From Cellulomonas massiliensis JC225 (GTDB lineage Bacteria > Actinomycetota > Actinomycetes > Actinomycetales > Cellulomonadaceae), in contig NZ_HE978588.1 of NCBI RefSeq assembly GCF_000312005.1, positions 881,137-927,996 on the forward strand: 46,860 nt of DNA, written 5' to 3'. This document shows, piece by piece, positions 34,994 to 42,671 of the stretch (position 1 is its first letter; every line of letters begins with the position of its first letter). Under the pieces are notes generated by a model. That model was not told the origin of the DNA and made no database searches. It saw only the letters and a program-made list of their open reading frames with translations. The position numbers were made by a program, and so were the translations under genes.

Positions 34994-35404
34994 TCAGCCG
35001 CGGTGCACGCTCGTCGTCGGCAGCCCGGCCCGGCGCCACGCCTGGAACCCGCCCACGACGTCGGTCGCCCGGTGCAGCCCGAGGTCCTGCAGCGCCGCGG
35101 CGGCCAGGCTGGAGGTGTACCCCTCCGAGCAGAGCACCACCGGCTGCACGTCGTAGCCCAGCGCCTGGGGGATGCGTGCGTCGCTGGCCGGGTCGAGCCG
35201 CCACTCGAGCACGTTCCGCTCGATGACGAGAGCCCACGGGACCGAACCCTCGGCGGCGCGCTGCGCCGCCGGCCGGATGTCCACGAGCAGCGCCCCGTGC
35301 CGCACGGCCTCCCACGCCTCGACGGGCGCGAGCCTGCGCAGGCGGGAGCGGGCGTCGGCCAGCACGTCGTCGATGCTGCGGCGGACCGCCGTCGTCGCGC
35401 TCAC
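34994..35404 (-). CDS. Rhodanese-like sulfurtransferase
   Basis: 136 residues, single rhodanese domain. VRHGALLVDIRPAAQRAAEG is the first conserved strand-loop. The active-site loop is VVLCSEGYTSSLAAAAL, with the catalytic Cys present, and VVGGFQAWRRAGLP is the standard C-terminal motif. It would carry persulfide sulfur from donors such as thiosulfate or cysteine derivatives. GTG at 35404 overlaps the cysteine dioxygenase stop (GTGA), so the two are coupled and act in the same sulfur pathway. Confidence 0.92.
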   Translation of the reverse strand: MSATTAVRRSIDDVLADARSRLRRLAPVEAWEAVRHGALLVDIRPAAQRAAEGSVPWALVIERNVLEWRLDPASDARIPQALGYDVQPVVLCSEGYTSSLAAAALQDLGLHRATDVVGGFQAWRRAGLPTTSVHRG

Positions 35405-35889
35405 TCCTCCGGCTCCGTCGTCTCCTTGGTGCGGCTCACGACGAGCCCCTGCGGCGTCTGCCGGTAGTAGGTCATCCGGACCAGCGGCGGCGAGTACGCG
35501 TGGATGCTCACCGCCGGCTCGGTGCCGACGTTGACCACGTCGTGGACCTGCCCGGGCTCGACCTGCTGGGTCCGCCCGGAGCCGAGGTCCTGCGGCAGCA
35601 GCTCGCCCGCCTCGTCCGGACGCAGCTCGGTGAGCGTGCCGGCGACCACGGTGAAGGCCGCGGCGGAGTCGCCGTGGTCGTGCGGCTCGGTGCCCTGCGC
35701 GGGCAGCCACGACAGGATCCAGACGTCGACCCCGTCCGGCGCGGGCAGGCGGGTCCACCAACGGTCGCCCTCGGTGAAGCGGACGAGGTGGCGCCAGGTC
35801 TCGGGGCGGGCGGCGATGGCCTCGACGAGGGTGGTGAGCTCGTCGGCGTCGAGCGGGGGGCGGACGGGTCGCGGGGTCAGGACGGTCAT
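35401..35889 (-). CDS. Cysteine dioxygenase (type I, cupin)
   Basis: 162 residues. It oxidises cysteine thiol to cysteine sulfinate with O2 and Fe(II). Metal ligands are the His pair in GTEPHDHGDSAAAF and the third His in VEPGQVHDVVNVG. WILSWLPAQGTEPHDHG is the typical cupin motif 1, and SIHAYSPPLVRMTYYR is the conserved C-terminal part with substrate-binding residues. Bacterial CDOs of this length are common in actinobacteria. The ATG at 35889 lies 102 nt after the end of a Cys-rich leader ORF. Co-translation with the rhodanese suggests disposal of excess cysteine sulfur. Confidence 0.93.
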   Translation of the reverse strand: MTVLTPRPVRPPLDADELTTLVEAIAARPETWRHLVRFTEGDRWWTRLPAPDGVDVWILSWLPAQGTEPHDHGDSAAAFTVVAGTLTELRPDEAGELLPQDLGSGRTQQVEPGQVHDVVNVGTEPAVSIHAYSPPLVRMTYYRQTPQGLVVSRTKETTEPEE

Positions 35890-35930
35890 GGCAGTGCCTC
35901 GGTCTCTCGGTGGTCTGCGGGAGTGGTCCG

Positions 35931-35956
35931 CCCGCACGTCGTCGTCGACGAGCGGG
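35931..35956 (-). promoter_or_regulatory. Possible attenuator hairpin between leader ORF and cysteine dioxygenase
   Basis: CCCGC pairs with GCGGG, and TCGTC with GACGA inside it, with a 3-nt bulge and a 3-nt loop. It is GC-rich without a U-run. Position between the leader stop and the dioxygenase start fits an attenuator, but the pairing is only moderate. Confidence 0.35.
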
Positions 35957-35991
35957 GACGGGTCAGGGCGACGCCGGCGTGGGCCGGGCGG

Positions 35992-36045
35992 TCAGTGGCT
36001 CTGACAGCAGACCGGACAGGAGGTCAGCGCACGGGCGACGGTCAT
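35992..36045 (-). CDS. Cys-rich 17-residue leader peptide
   Basis: ATG at 36043-36045, preceded by GGAGAGGAG 7 nt upstream, encodes MTVARALTSCPVCCQSH and a TGA. Three of the last eight residues are cysteine, two adjacent. It lies 102 nt upstream of the cysteine dioxygenase ATG on the same strand, behind a plausible promoter. Cys-rich short ORFs that tune downstream sulfur genes by ribosome pausing are known in mycobacteria, so a regulatory leader is likely. No other gene fits the 312-nt gap 35890-36201. Confidence 0.65.
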   Translation of the reverse strand: MTVARALTSCPVCCQSH

Positions 36046-36131
36046 CGCGGTGCTCCTCTCCTGCCGGGCGCGCCGCGGGGGCGCGGGGACGAGACGGCTC
36101 GTCACGGGGGTCGTCACTCGACGACGAGCCC

Positions 36132-36161
36132 ACTGCAGCACGAGCGACGAGGGCGCGTCAA
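36132..36161 (-). promoter_or_regulatory. Candidate promoter of the leader-cdo-rhodanese transcript
   Basis: Minus-strand TTGACG (36156-36161) and TGCAGT (36132-36137) with 18 nt between. The -10 is weak. Confidence 0.4.
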
Positions 36162-36170
36162 GATACGCGA

Positions 36171-36183
36171 CCGATCTGATCGG
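36171..36183. promoter_or_regulatory. 13-bp palindrome upstream of the cdo promoter
   Basis: CCGATC-T-GATCGG is perfectly symmetric and lies 10 nt upstream of the proposed -35, after the GH114 stop. A regulator-binding site is possible. Confidence 0.4.
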
Positions 36184-36201
36184 ATTTCGAGCGCGGCGCC
36201 G

Positions 36202-37116
36202 TCAGCACTGGTCGTACGCGTACGCGTCGTCGCCCTTCGCGACGAGGTCGCGGTCCCGCAGGATCGTGAGCGGCGCGCGGTCCGGGCGGGCGCAGACGTC
36301 CGCGAAGGGGTGGGGGAGGGCGTCGGTGTACTCGATCTGCAGCACGTGCTCGCCGTAGACGTCCGTGTACGCCGCGCACTCGTCCCACACCGCGCACTCC
36401 TCGGTGACCGCGAAGTCGAACCCCAGCCGGTGGAACGCCTCGGTGTGCTCCGCCGCGTTCTTCTGCGCGATCGCGAGCCCGGCGGCGTGCGCGCGCTCGA
36501 TGTAGGCGGAGGCGAGCGCGACGGCGCCGGACTCGGGGATCTGGTCGAACCGGGTCCAGGTGTCGAGGTTGTCGATCTCGACGGCGTCGAACCCGTGGGC
36601 GGCGCAGCCGTCGATCACCGGACCCATCACCTCGAGGATCCCCGTGCGCTGTTCCTCGGTCGACGGGTCGAGCACGTGCTCGTCGGGCCAGTCCGGGTCG
36701 ACGACGAGCTCGCCGGACGCGTCGTGGAGCAGCAGGTCCTCCCGCGCGCCGGCCCAGGTGGCCTCGTCGCCGGGCTGGGTCTGGAAGCCGTTGACGTAGC
36801 AGATCGAGTACGCGCCCTCGGCGGGCTCCGCCGTCGCGTCCCGGCCGACCACCGCGAGGCCCGGCAGGTCGTAGGCGCCGCCGAGCTGGTAGTCGAAGAC
36901 GCCCCTCGTCGGCGGCAGCGCGTACGTCGTCGTCGGCTCCGGCTCCGGCTCCGGGGACGCGGACGCGGTCGCGGTCCCCGTCCCGCTCGTCGTGGAGCCC
37001 GGCACCGGCGTCGGACCGGCACCGGACGACGACTGACCGCACCCAGCGGCGAGGACGAGCCCGACGAGCGCGGCGGACGGGCGCAGCAGCAGGGCTGCAC
37101 CCCGGGTGGTCGGCAC
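36202..37116 (-). CDS. GH114 lipoprotein (endo-alpha-1,4-polygalactosaminidase-like)
   Basis: 304 residues. The signal sequence has lipobox L-A-A-G-C with Cys26. A Ser/Thr/Pro/Glu-rich linker (to about 65) leads to a TIM-barrel domain of the GH114 type: PPTRGVFDYQLGGAYDLP, YSICYVNGFQTQPGD, HGFDAVEIDNLDTW (the Glu/Asp pair characteristic of the family), GLAIAQKNAAEHTEAFHRLG and DFAVTEECAVWDECAAY. Family members cleave polygalactosamine; the actual substrate here is unknown. GTG at 37116 has GAGGAG 7 nt upstream. The enzyme would be exposed on the outer face of the membrane, next to the cytoplasmic GH2 enzyme. Confidence 0.88.
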   Translation of the reverse strand: MPTTRGAALLLRPSAALVGLVLAAGCGQSSSGAGPTPVPGSTTSGTGTATASASPEPEPEPTTTYALPPTRGVFDYQLGGAYDLPGLAVVGRDATAEPAEGAYSICYVNGFQTQPGDEATWAGAREDLLLHDASGELVVDPDWPDEHVLDPSTEEQRTGILEVMGPVIDGCAAHGFDAVEIDNLDTWTRFDQIPESGAVALASAYIERAHAAGLAIAQKNAAEHTEAFHRLGFDFAVTEECAVWDECAAYTDVYGEHVLQIEYTDALPHPFADVCARPDRAPLTILRDRDLVAKGDDAYAYDQC

Positions 37117-37237
37117 CGGCTGGCTCCTCGCGTGGCAGGACCGCGCGGGTCCGCGCGTGCGCCCACGGTGCCGGGCGGCCCGCGACGGTGTCCAGGCGGC
37201 CGGCGGGAACGCTCGTGCGGGCTGCGCGGTCGGCGCC

Positions 37238-39052
37238 TCAGGAGCGCGTGCCGGTGACGATCGCCTTCAGCTGCTCGATCGGGAGCTTGGGCGTGCGGTC
37301 GGCGGCCACGAGCCCGTTCGTCTCCTGCAGCGTGTCGGCCAGCTGGGTGTAGCAGAAGCCGGCGAGCACCTCGCTCGAGCGGACCGCGTCGAGCAGCCCC
37401 CCCAGGCGCTTGGCGAAGTCGTCCGGGTTCGTCGCGGCCGTGTAGCCCCAGGCCTCGTCGACGGCGTCGACGTCGTAGGAGATGCCGCCGAACTCGGTGA
37501 GCATCACCGGCGCCTCGTCGACGTCGCCGGAGAGCACGAGCCGCCGGCCCGCGGGGCCGAACCCGGCGACGAGCGCGTCGACGGCCGCGCGGTCGCGGTA
37601 GCGCGGACCGACGACCGCCGGGTCGCCCTCGTAGTCGTGGATGGCCAGCACGTCGGTGTCGACCTGCTCCCAGCCGTCGTTCGAGACGACCGGTCGCGTC
37701 GCGTCGAGTGCCTTCGTGAGCGCGACCATCGCCCGGGCGTGCTCGCGCATGCGGGCGTCGTGCGCCAGGTGCTGGACCCCCCAGCTCTCGTTGAGCGGCA
37801 CCCACGTGACGATCGACGGGTGCGAGAAGTCCCGCCGGACGATCTCGAGCCACTCCCGGACGGTCCGCTCGACGGAGGCGGGGGTGAAGGTGAAGCTGGC
37901 GGGCGCCTCGCCCCAGACGAGCAGCCCGAGCCGGTCGGCCCAGAACAGGAACCGCGGGTCCTCGAACTTCTGGTGCACGCGGGTGGCGTTGAAGCCCAGG
38001 TCCTTGACGAGCTGCGCCTCGGCCCGCAGCGCCTCGGGCGAGGGCGCCGCGAGGTGCGACTGCGGCCAGTAGCCCTGGTTGAGCACCGAGCGCACGTAGT
38101 ACGGGCGGTCGTTGAGGACGAACCGCCCGCGTGCCACCTCGGCTGAACGGATGCCGAGGTAGGACGAGACGCGGTCCTCGCCGACGTCGAGCGTCGCGTC
38201 GACGAGCCGCGGGTGCTCGGGGCTCCAGAGCAGCTCCTCGTACGCCTGGCCGTTCATGAGCGCGGGGACGGGGAGCACGACGGTCGCCTCGGCGCCGGTC
38301 GTGACGGTCGTGACGTCCGCCAGCCGCTGGCCGTCGTGCGTGAGGCGCACGCGCAGCGGCAGGTCGCCCTCGGGCCGGGCCGTGAGCCGGATCTCCGCGG
38401 TGACGGTCGCCGCCCGCGGGTCGGCGGTCCAGTGCAGGCTGTCGACGGCCACCGCGGGCACGGCCTCGAGCCACACCGGCTGCCAGATCCCGCTCGTGCG
38501 GTGGTACCAGATGACGTGGGGCTGCTCGCGCCAGTCCTGCTTGCCGCGCGGCTGCGCCACGTCGTGCGGGTCGTCCTCGGTGCGGACGACGAGGACGTGC
38601 TCGTCGCCGTCCCCCAGCGCGTCCGTGACGTCGAACGCGAACGGCGTGTGCCCGCCCTCGTGCTCACCGACGAGCTGCCCGTCGAGCCAGACGCGGCAGC
38701 GGTAGTCGACCGCGCCGAACCGCAGCATGAGGCGGGTGCCGGTGCCGTCCTGCCGGACGTGGCCCGCCGCCGCCAGGTGCTCGGCGGTGAGCGTGCGGCT
38801 GTACCAGGCGACGGGGTGGAACCCCGTCTCGCCGACGCCCGACGCGGGCGACTCCGGGGGGTACGGGACCTCGATCGCCTGGTCCCCGCCCGGCCACGAC
38901 TCCCACCAGCGCTGCGTCCGCCCGGCGTCCTCGTCGTCGAAGCGGAAGCGCCACGTGCCGGACAGGTCGACCCAGTGCGCGCGCAGCAGCTGCGGGCGCG
39001 GGTGCGTCCCGTCCTGCGTGCTCGCCACGGGGCGCTGGTCGTCGTCGATCAT
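37238..39052 (-). CDS. Glycoside hydrolase family 2 (beta-galactosidase/beta-glucuronidase-like)
   Basis: 604 residues without a signal peptide, so cytoplasmic. The GH2 sugar-binding domain (about 25-200) contains WYSRTLTAEHL and LRFGAVDYRCRVWLDGQLVG. The Ig-like domain spans about 200-305 and the TIM barrel 305-604. The acid/base Glu422 is in VPLNESWG and the nucleophile Glu520 in VMLTEFGG. NATRVHQKFEDPRFLFWADR is typical of the barrel. The sugar specificity cannot be read from this. The ATG at 39052 has no Shine-Dalgarno sequence and lies 6 nt from a -10-like element, so the transcript may be leaderless. A LacI-type operator overlaps the -35. Confidence 0.93.
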   Translation of the reverse strand: MIDDDQRPVASTQDGTHPRPQLLRAHWVDLSGTWRFRFDDEDAGRTQRWWESWPGGDQAIEVPYPPESPASGVGETGFHPVAWYSRTLTAEHLAAAGHVRQDGTGTRLMLRFGAVDYRCRVWLDGQLVGEHEGGHTPFAFDVTDALGDGDEHVLVVRTEDDPHDVAQPRGKQDWREQPHVIWYHRTSGIWQPVWLEAVPAVAVDSLHWTADPRAATVTAEIRLTARPEGDLPLRVRLTHDGQRLADVTTVTTGAEATVVLPVPALMNGQAYEELLWSPEHPRLVDATLDVGEDRVSSYLGIRSAEVARGRFVLNDRPYYVRSVLNQGYWPQSHLAAPSPEALRAEAQLVKDLGFNATRVHQKFEDPRFLFWADRLGLLVWGEAPASFTFTPASVERTVREWLEIVRRDFSHPSIVTWVPLNESWGVQHLAHDARMREHARAMVALTKALDATRPVVSNDGWEQVDTDVLAIHDYEGDPAVVGPRYRDRAAVDALVAGFGPAGRRLVLSGDVDEAPVMLTEFGGISYDVDAVDEAWGYTAATNPDDFAKRLGGLLDAVRSSEVLAGFCYTQLADTLQETNGLVAADRTPKLPIEQLKAIVTGTRS

Positions 39053-39058
39053 GGCGAC

Positions 39059-39087
39059 AGCATGGCCGATTCTTGCAGCGCTGTAAA
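39059..39087 (-). promoter_or_regulatory. Promoter of the GH2 gene
   Basis: Minus-strand TTTACA (39082-39087, 5 of 6 to consensus) and CATGCT (39059-39064) separated by 17 nt. The transcription start would fall on or next to the ATG. Confidence 0.5.
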
Positions 39088-39088
39088 T
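39073..39088. promoter_or_regulatory. LacI-type operator upstream of the GH2 gene
   Basis: TTGCAGCGCTGTAAAT with dyad centre CAGC-GCTG. It shares 14 of 16 positions with the site at 40289-40304 and overlaps the GH2 -35 element. Confidence 0.75.
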
Positions 39089-39148
39089 CCTTCTCCGAAC
39101 GAGGCCGTCGAGAGGTGACGAGCGGGGAGGGTGAGGCGCGGGTGCGGT

Positions 39149-40165
39149 TCAGGGAGCGCTCTCGCGCACGACGACCCGGTAGGGCACGGTCTCGTGCCGC
39201 CCGGTGCCGTCGAAGCCGCCGACGCGCTCGAGCAGGAGGGTCAGCGCGCGCTCCGCCAGCGCCTCCAGGTCGGGCGCCACGCTCGTCAGGCTCGGGAAGG
39301 TGACGGCGGCGAGCCGGACGTCGTCCCACCCCGTGACCGCGACCTGCTGCGGCACCCGCACCCCGTGCTCCTGCAGCGCCCGGAGGGTCCCCATCGCGGC
39401 CAGGTCGTCGCGGCAGACGAGGGCGTCCACGTCCAGCCCCGACGCCAGCGCGGCGCCCACCGCTCGTACCGCGCCCGCCGCGGAGATCTCGTCCGTGGCG
39501 ACGAGCAGCGCGGGGTCCGGCGTCAGGCCGGCCTCCTCCAGCGCCTGCTGGTAGCCCGCGATCCGCTGGCGCGACGTCTCGGAGAGCCCCGCGCGCTCGT
39601 GCCCGACGAAGCCGACCCGTCGGCGGCCCTCGGCGAGCACGTGGCGCGTCACGTCCCTGGCGGCGGCCACGTTGTCGATCATCACGCGGTCCATGGTCAG
39701 CGGCGCGGCCGTCTCCCCGAGCAGGACCAGCGGCAGCTCGGCGCGGTGCCGGGCGATCTCCGTCGACGTCATGACGCTCGGCTGGAAGAGCATGCCGTCG
39801 ACGAGGCCCGACTCCGAGCTCGCGAGCAGCGCGCGCTCGCCGTCGAGCGTCGCGTCGGTCTCCTCGATGAGCACCCGGTAGCCGTGCCGCAGCGCGACCC
39901 GGGACACGACACGCGACAGCTCCGCGAAGTACGGGATCCCGATGTCGGCGAACGCGAGGGCGACCAGGCCCGTGCGGCCGGTGGCGAGGCGCCGCCCCAT
40001 CATGTTCGGCCGGTAGCCCAGCTCGTCGATCGACCGCTGGACCCGCAGCCGCATCCGCTCCGAGACGTGCGGCGCGTCGCGCACCACGTTCGACACCGTC
40101 TTCATCGAGACGCCGGCGTGCTCGGCGACGTCCTGGAGGCGCACGCGCCCGCGCTCGCGGCCCAT
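39149..40165 (-). CDS. LacI family transcriptional regulator
   Basis: 338 residues. The N-terminal helix-turn-helix reads VRLQDVAEHAGVSMKTVSNV, followed by the hinge helix region NMMGRRLATGRTG. The periplasmic-binding-protein-like effector domain has VALAFADIGIPYFAEL, GMLFQPSVM and VAVTGWDDVRLAAVTFPSLT. The ATG at 40165 is chosen for GGGAGGG upstream and the family-length N-terminus. It sits between the GH2 gene and the divergent sugar importer, each with a matching dyad at its promoter, so it very likely represses both until the imported sugar binds. Confidence 0.95.
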   Translation of the reverse strand: MGRERGRVRLQDVAEHAGVSMKTVSNVVRDAPHVSERMRLRVQRSIDELGYRPNMMGRRLATGRTGLVALAFADIGIPYFAELSRVVSRVALRHGYRVLIEETDATLDGERALLASSESGLVDGMLFQPSVMTSTEIARHRAELPLVLLGETAAPLTMDRVMIDNVAAARDVTRHVLAEGRRRVGFVGHERAGLSETSRQRIAGYQQALEEAGLTPDPALLVATDEISAAGAVRAVGAALASGLDVDALVCRDDLAAMGTLRALQEHGVRVPQQVAVTGWDDVRLAAVTFPSLTSVAPDLEALAERALTLLLERVGGFDGTGRHETVPYRVVVRESAP

Positions 40166-40276
40166 CGCACCCTCCCGCCCGTCGTCGCCGCGGATCACCC
40201 TAGCGGCGCGCCGCCCGCGGCGGCACGGGACCGGCCCGTGCGGCTCGCGCGGCAACGCGGGCCCGCCGCGCCACCC

Positions 40277-40305
40277 TTGACCCGGACATTTCAGCGCTGT
40301 AAATT
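40277..40305 (+). promoter_or_regulatory. Promoter of the sugar importer operon
   Basis: TTGACC (40277-40282), 17 nt, TAAATT (40300-40305): close to the sigma-70 consensus. The LacI operator fills the spacer and covers the -10. Confidence 0.8.
40289..40304. promoter_or_regulatory. LacI-type operator at the importer promoter
   Basis: TTTCAGCGCTGTAAAT, dyad centre CAGC-GCTG, inside the spacer and -10 of the importer promoter. It is 124 nt from the lacI start, so it could also autoregulate lacI. Confidence 0.8.
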
Positions 40306-40378
40306 CCGGGGACCGGCCCAGCCCGTCGAGACGTCGGCGGTCGCTCGGTCGCACCCTCACACTCAAAGGAGAGCTCGC

Positions 40379-41695
40379 ATGAGGAAGTCATGGACCAGGG
40401 GGATCGGCGCCGGGCTCGCGGCCGTCGTGGCCCTCGCGCTCGCCGCCTGCTCCGGGTCGGGCTCCGGCTCCGGCGGCGGGGGAGGCGCGGTGACCGGCAG
40501 CGGCGAGTACGACGGCCCGAAGGTGCAGATCACCTTCTGGCACGGCTGGACCGGTGGAGCCGCGCCGACGCTCGTGCCGCAGCTGATCGACAAGTTCAAC
40601 TCCGAGCACGACAACATCGTCGTCAAGGCCGTCCCGCAGGAGTGGGCCGACATCGCCTCGAAGCTCCCGCTCGCGATCAAGGCCGGCAAGGGCCCCGACG
40701 TCGCCGTGCTGCACGGCGACGACCTCGCCACCTACGCCGCGCAGAAGCTGCTGCTGCAGGCCGACGACATCGTCAAGGCGCTCGGCTACACCGCCGAGGA
40801 CTTCCCCCCGGGGGTCTTCGACAAGGGCAACTACAAGGACGCGCAGTACGCGGTGCCGTGGAGCGTCACCCCGCTCGGCCTCTACGTGAACAAGGAGGTC
40901 ATGGCGAAGGGCGGCGTGAAGGACGTCCCGACGGACAAGGCGTCCTACGAGGCGGCGCTCAAGGCGCTCAAGGACGCCGGCGTCCAGGGCGAGTGGGTGG
41001 ACGGCTACGTCTTCACCGGCACCTTCGAGTTCCAGAGCCTGCTGTGGCAGTTCGGCGGCGACCTGTACAACGAGGACGTCACGGAGGCGACCTTCAACTC
41101 CGACGCGGGCGTCCAGGCGCTGACCTGGATGCGCAGCCTCATCGACGACGGCTACAGCCCCGCGAACGTCGCCCAGGACGGCAACATCAAGGCGCTGCTC
41201 GCCGGCGACACCGCGTTCAACTGGAACGGCGTCTGGCAGACGACGAACACGGCGTTCGACGGCCTCGACTGGGCCGCCGCGCCCGTCCCGCAGATCGGTC
41301 CGGAGAAGGCCGTGTGGTCGAGCTCGACGCACTGGGTGTTCCCTGCGAACAAGGGTCAGGACGAGAACAAGACCTCGGCCGCCGCGACGTTCGTCAAGTG
41401 GATGAACGACAACTCGGCCGGCTGGGCCGAGACGGGCGAGCTGCCGGGTGCGAACTCGGTCCGCGACGACCCGGCCCTCGTCGAGAAGTACCCGAACCTC
41501 GCCCCGTTCATGGAGGAGCTCGAGTACGCCCACTACGAGACGGTCTCGCCCGGCATCAACGAGGCGAACGCGCTCGTGACCACCGCCATCAACGAGGCCC
41601 TGACCGGCAAGAAGACGCCGAAGGCGGCGCTGGACGACGCCAAGGCGAAGGCCGACCAGATCCTCGAGCAGAACCGTGCGAAGTACGGTGACTGA
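40379..41695 (+). CDS. ABC transporter sugar-binding lipoprotein
   Basis: 438 residues, extracellular solute-binding protein family 1. The signal ends in lipobox L-A-A-C (Cys24), then a Gly/Ser-rich linker. VQITFWHGWTGGAAPTLVPQ and LIDKFNSEHDNIVVK are the family N-terminal lobe, and PLAIKAGKGPDVAVLHGDDL is the standard motif. TAFNWNGVWQTTNTAF and THWVFPANKG follow in the second lobe. Trp residues lining the cleft suit carbohydrate binding. The ATG at 40379 has AAAGGAGAGC upstream. First gene of the operon with two permeases and a GH43 lipoprotein, controlled by LacI. Confidence 0.95.
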   Translation: MRKSWTRGIGAGLAAVVALALAACSGSGSGSGGGGGAVTGSGEYDGPKVQITFWHGWTGGAAPTLVPQLIDKFNSEHDNIVVKAVPQEWADIASKLPLAIKAGKGPDVAVLHGDDLATYAAQKLLLQADDIVKALGYTAEDFPPGVFDKGNYKDAQYAVPWSVTPLGLYVNKEVMAKGGVKDVPTDKASYEAALKALKDAGVQGEWVDGYVFTGTFEFQSLLWQFGGDLYNEDVTEATFNSDAGVQALTWMRSLIDDGYSPANVAQDGNIKALLAGDTAFNWNGVWQTTNTAFDGLDWAAAPVPQIGPEKAVWSSSTHWVFPANKGQDENKTSAAATFVKWMNDNSAGWAETGELPGANSVRDDPALVEKYPNLAPFMEELEYAHYETVSPGINEANALVTTAINEALTGKKTPKAALDDAKAKADQILEQNRAKYGD

Positions 41696-42671
41696 CTCCA
41701 CCGCGACGGCCGCCGTCGCCCCCCGGCAGACCGCCGGGGGGCGCGGCGCCTCGCGCGCCGGCGGACCCGCGCGACGTCGCCGCCGGACCCTGACCGCCTA
41801 CCTGTTCCTCGCGCCGTTCCTCGTGCTCTTCACGACGTTCGTGCTGGCCCCGGCCGTCTACGGCCTGTGGATCAGCCTCACGGACTGGAGCCCGTTCCGG
41901 GACGTGCAGAGCTTCATCGGCCTCAAGAACTACGCCGACCTGTTCACCTCGGGCTCGACGACCCACGACGACTTCTGGCAGTCGATGGGCGCTACCGGGA
42001 TCTTCGTCGTGGCGAGCGTGCCGCTGCTCGTCGTCATCCCGCTGCTGGTCGCGGTGCTGCTCAACCAGCGCATCCGGGCCGCGACGACGTTCCGGACCAT
42101 CTTCTTCGCGCCCTACGTGCTGGGCGTGGCCGTGGTCGGGCTGGTGTGGGGCTACGTCCTCGACACCCAGTCCGGCATCCTCAACCACCTGCTGCACAGC
42201 ATCGGCATCCGCGGCGACATCCCGTGGACCGTGGACACGCCGTGGGTGTGGGTCTCGCTCGTCGGTGTCACGGTGTGGTGGACCGCGGGCCTCAACACCG
42301 TGATCTTCCTGGCGGGCCTCAAGGGCATCAACGCCGAGCTGTACGAGGCGGCGGCGCTCGACGGCGCCGGGGCCGTGCGGTCCTTCTTCGCCGTCACGCT
42401 CCCGGGCCTGCGTCCGGTGATGCTGTTCATCACGACGACGACCGTGCTGGCCTCGGCCAACATGTTCGGCCAGTCGTACCTGCTGACCGTCGGCGGCCCG
42501 GGCAACGCCACCCGGACGGCGATCATGTACATCGCCGACCAGGGCCTCTCGCAGAACAACATGGCGCCCGCCGCCGCGATGAGCTACGTCCTGTTCGCCT
42601 TCCTCGCCGTGGTCAGCATCGTGAACTTCCGGCTCCAGCGCGAGCGCGTCGAGAAGGGGGTCACCCGATGA
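41688..42671 (+). CDS. Sugar ABC transporter permease (UgpA/MalF type)
   Basis: 327 residues, six membrane helices after a basic N-terminus. It contains AYLFLAPFLVLFTTFVLAPA, LWISLTDWSPFRDVQSFIGL and the EAA loop YEAAALDGAGAVRSFFAVTL with PGLRP, which docks to the ATPase. GTG at 41688 lies inside the end of the binding-protein gene (8-nt overlap). No ATPase gene is in the operon, so a shared MsiK-type ATPase elsewhere in the genome probably drives it, as in other actinobacterial carbohydrate importers. Confidence 0.95.
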   Translation: MTDSTATAAVAPRQTAGGRGASRAGGPARRRRRTLTAYLFLAPFLVLFTTFVLAPAVYGLWISLTDWSPFRDVQSFIGLKNYADLFTSGSTTHDDFWQSMGATGIFVVASVPLLVVIPLLVAVLLNQRIRAATTFRTIFFAPYVLGVAVVGLVWGYVLDTQSGILNHLLHSIGIRGDIPWTVDTPWVWVSLVGVTVWWTAGLNTVIFLAGLKGINAELYEAAALDGAGAVRSFFAVTLPGLRPVMLFITTTTVLASANMFGQSYLLTVGGPGNATRTAIMYIADQGLSQNNMAPAAAMSYVLFAFLAVVSIVNFRLQRERVEKGVTR

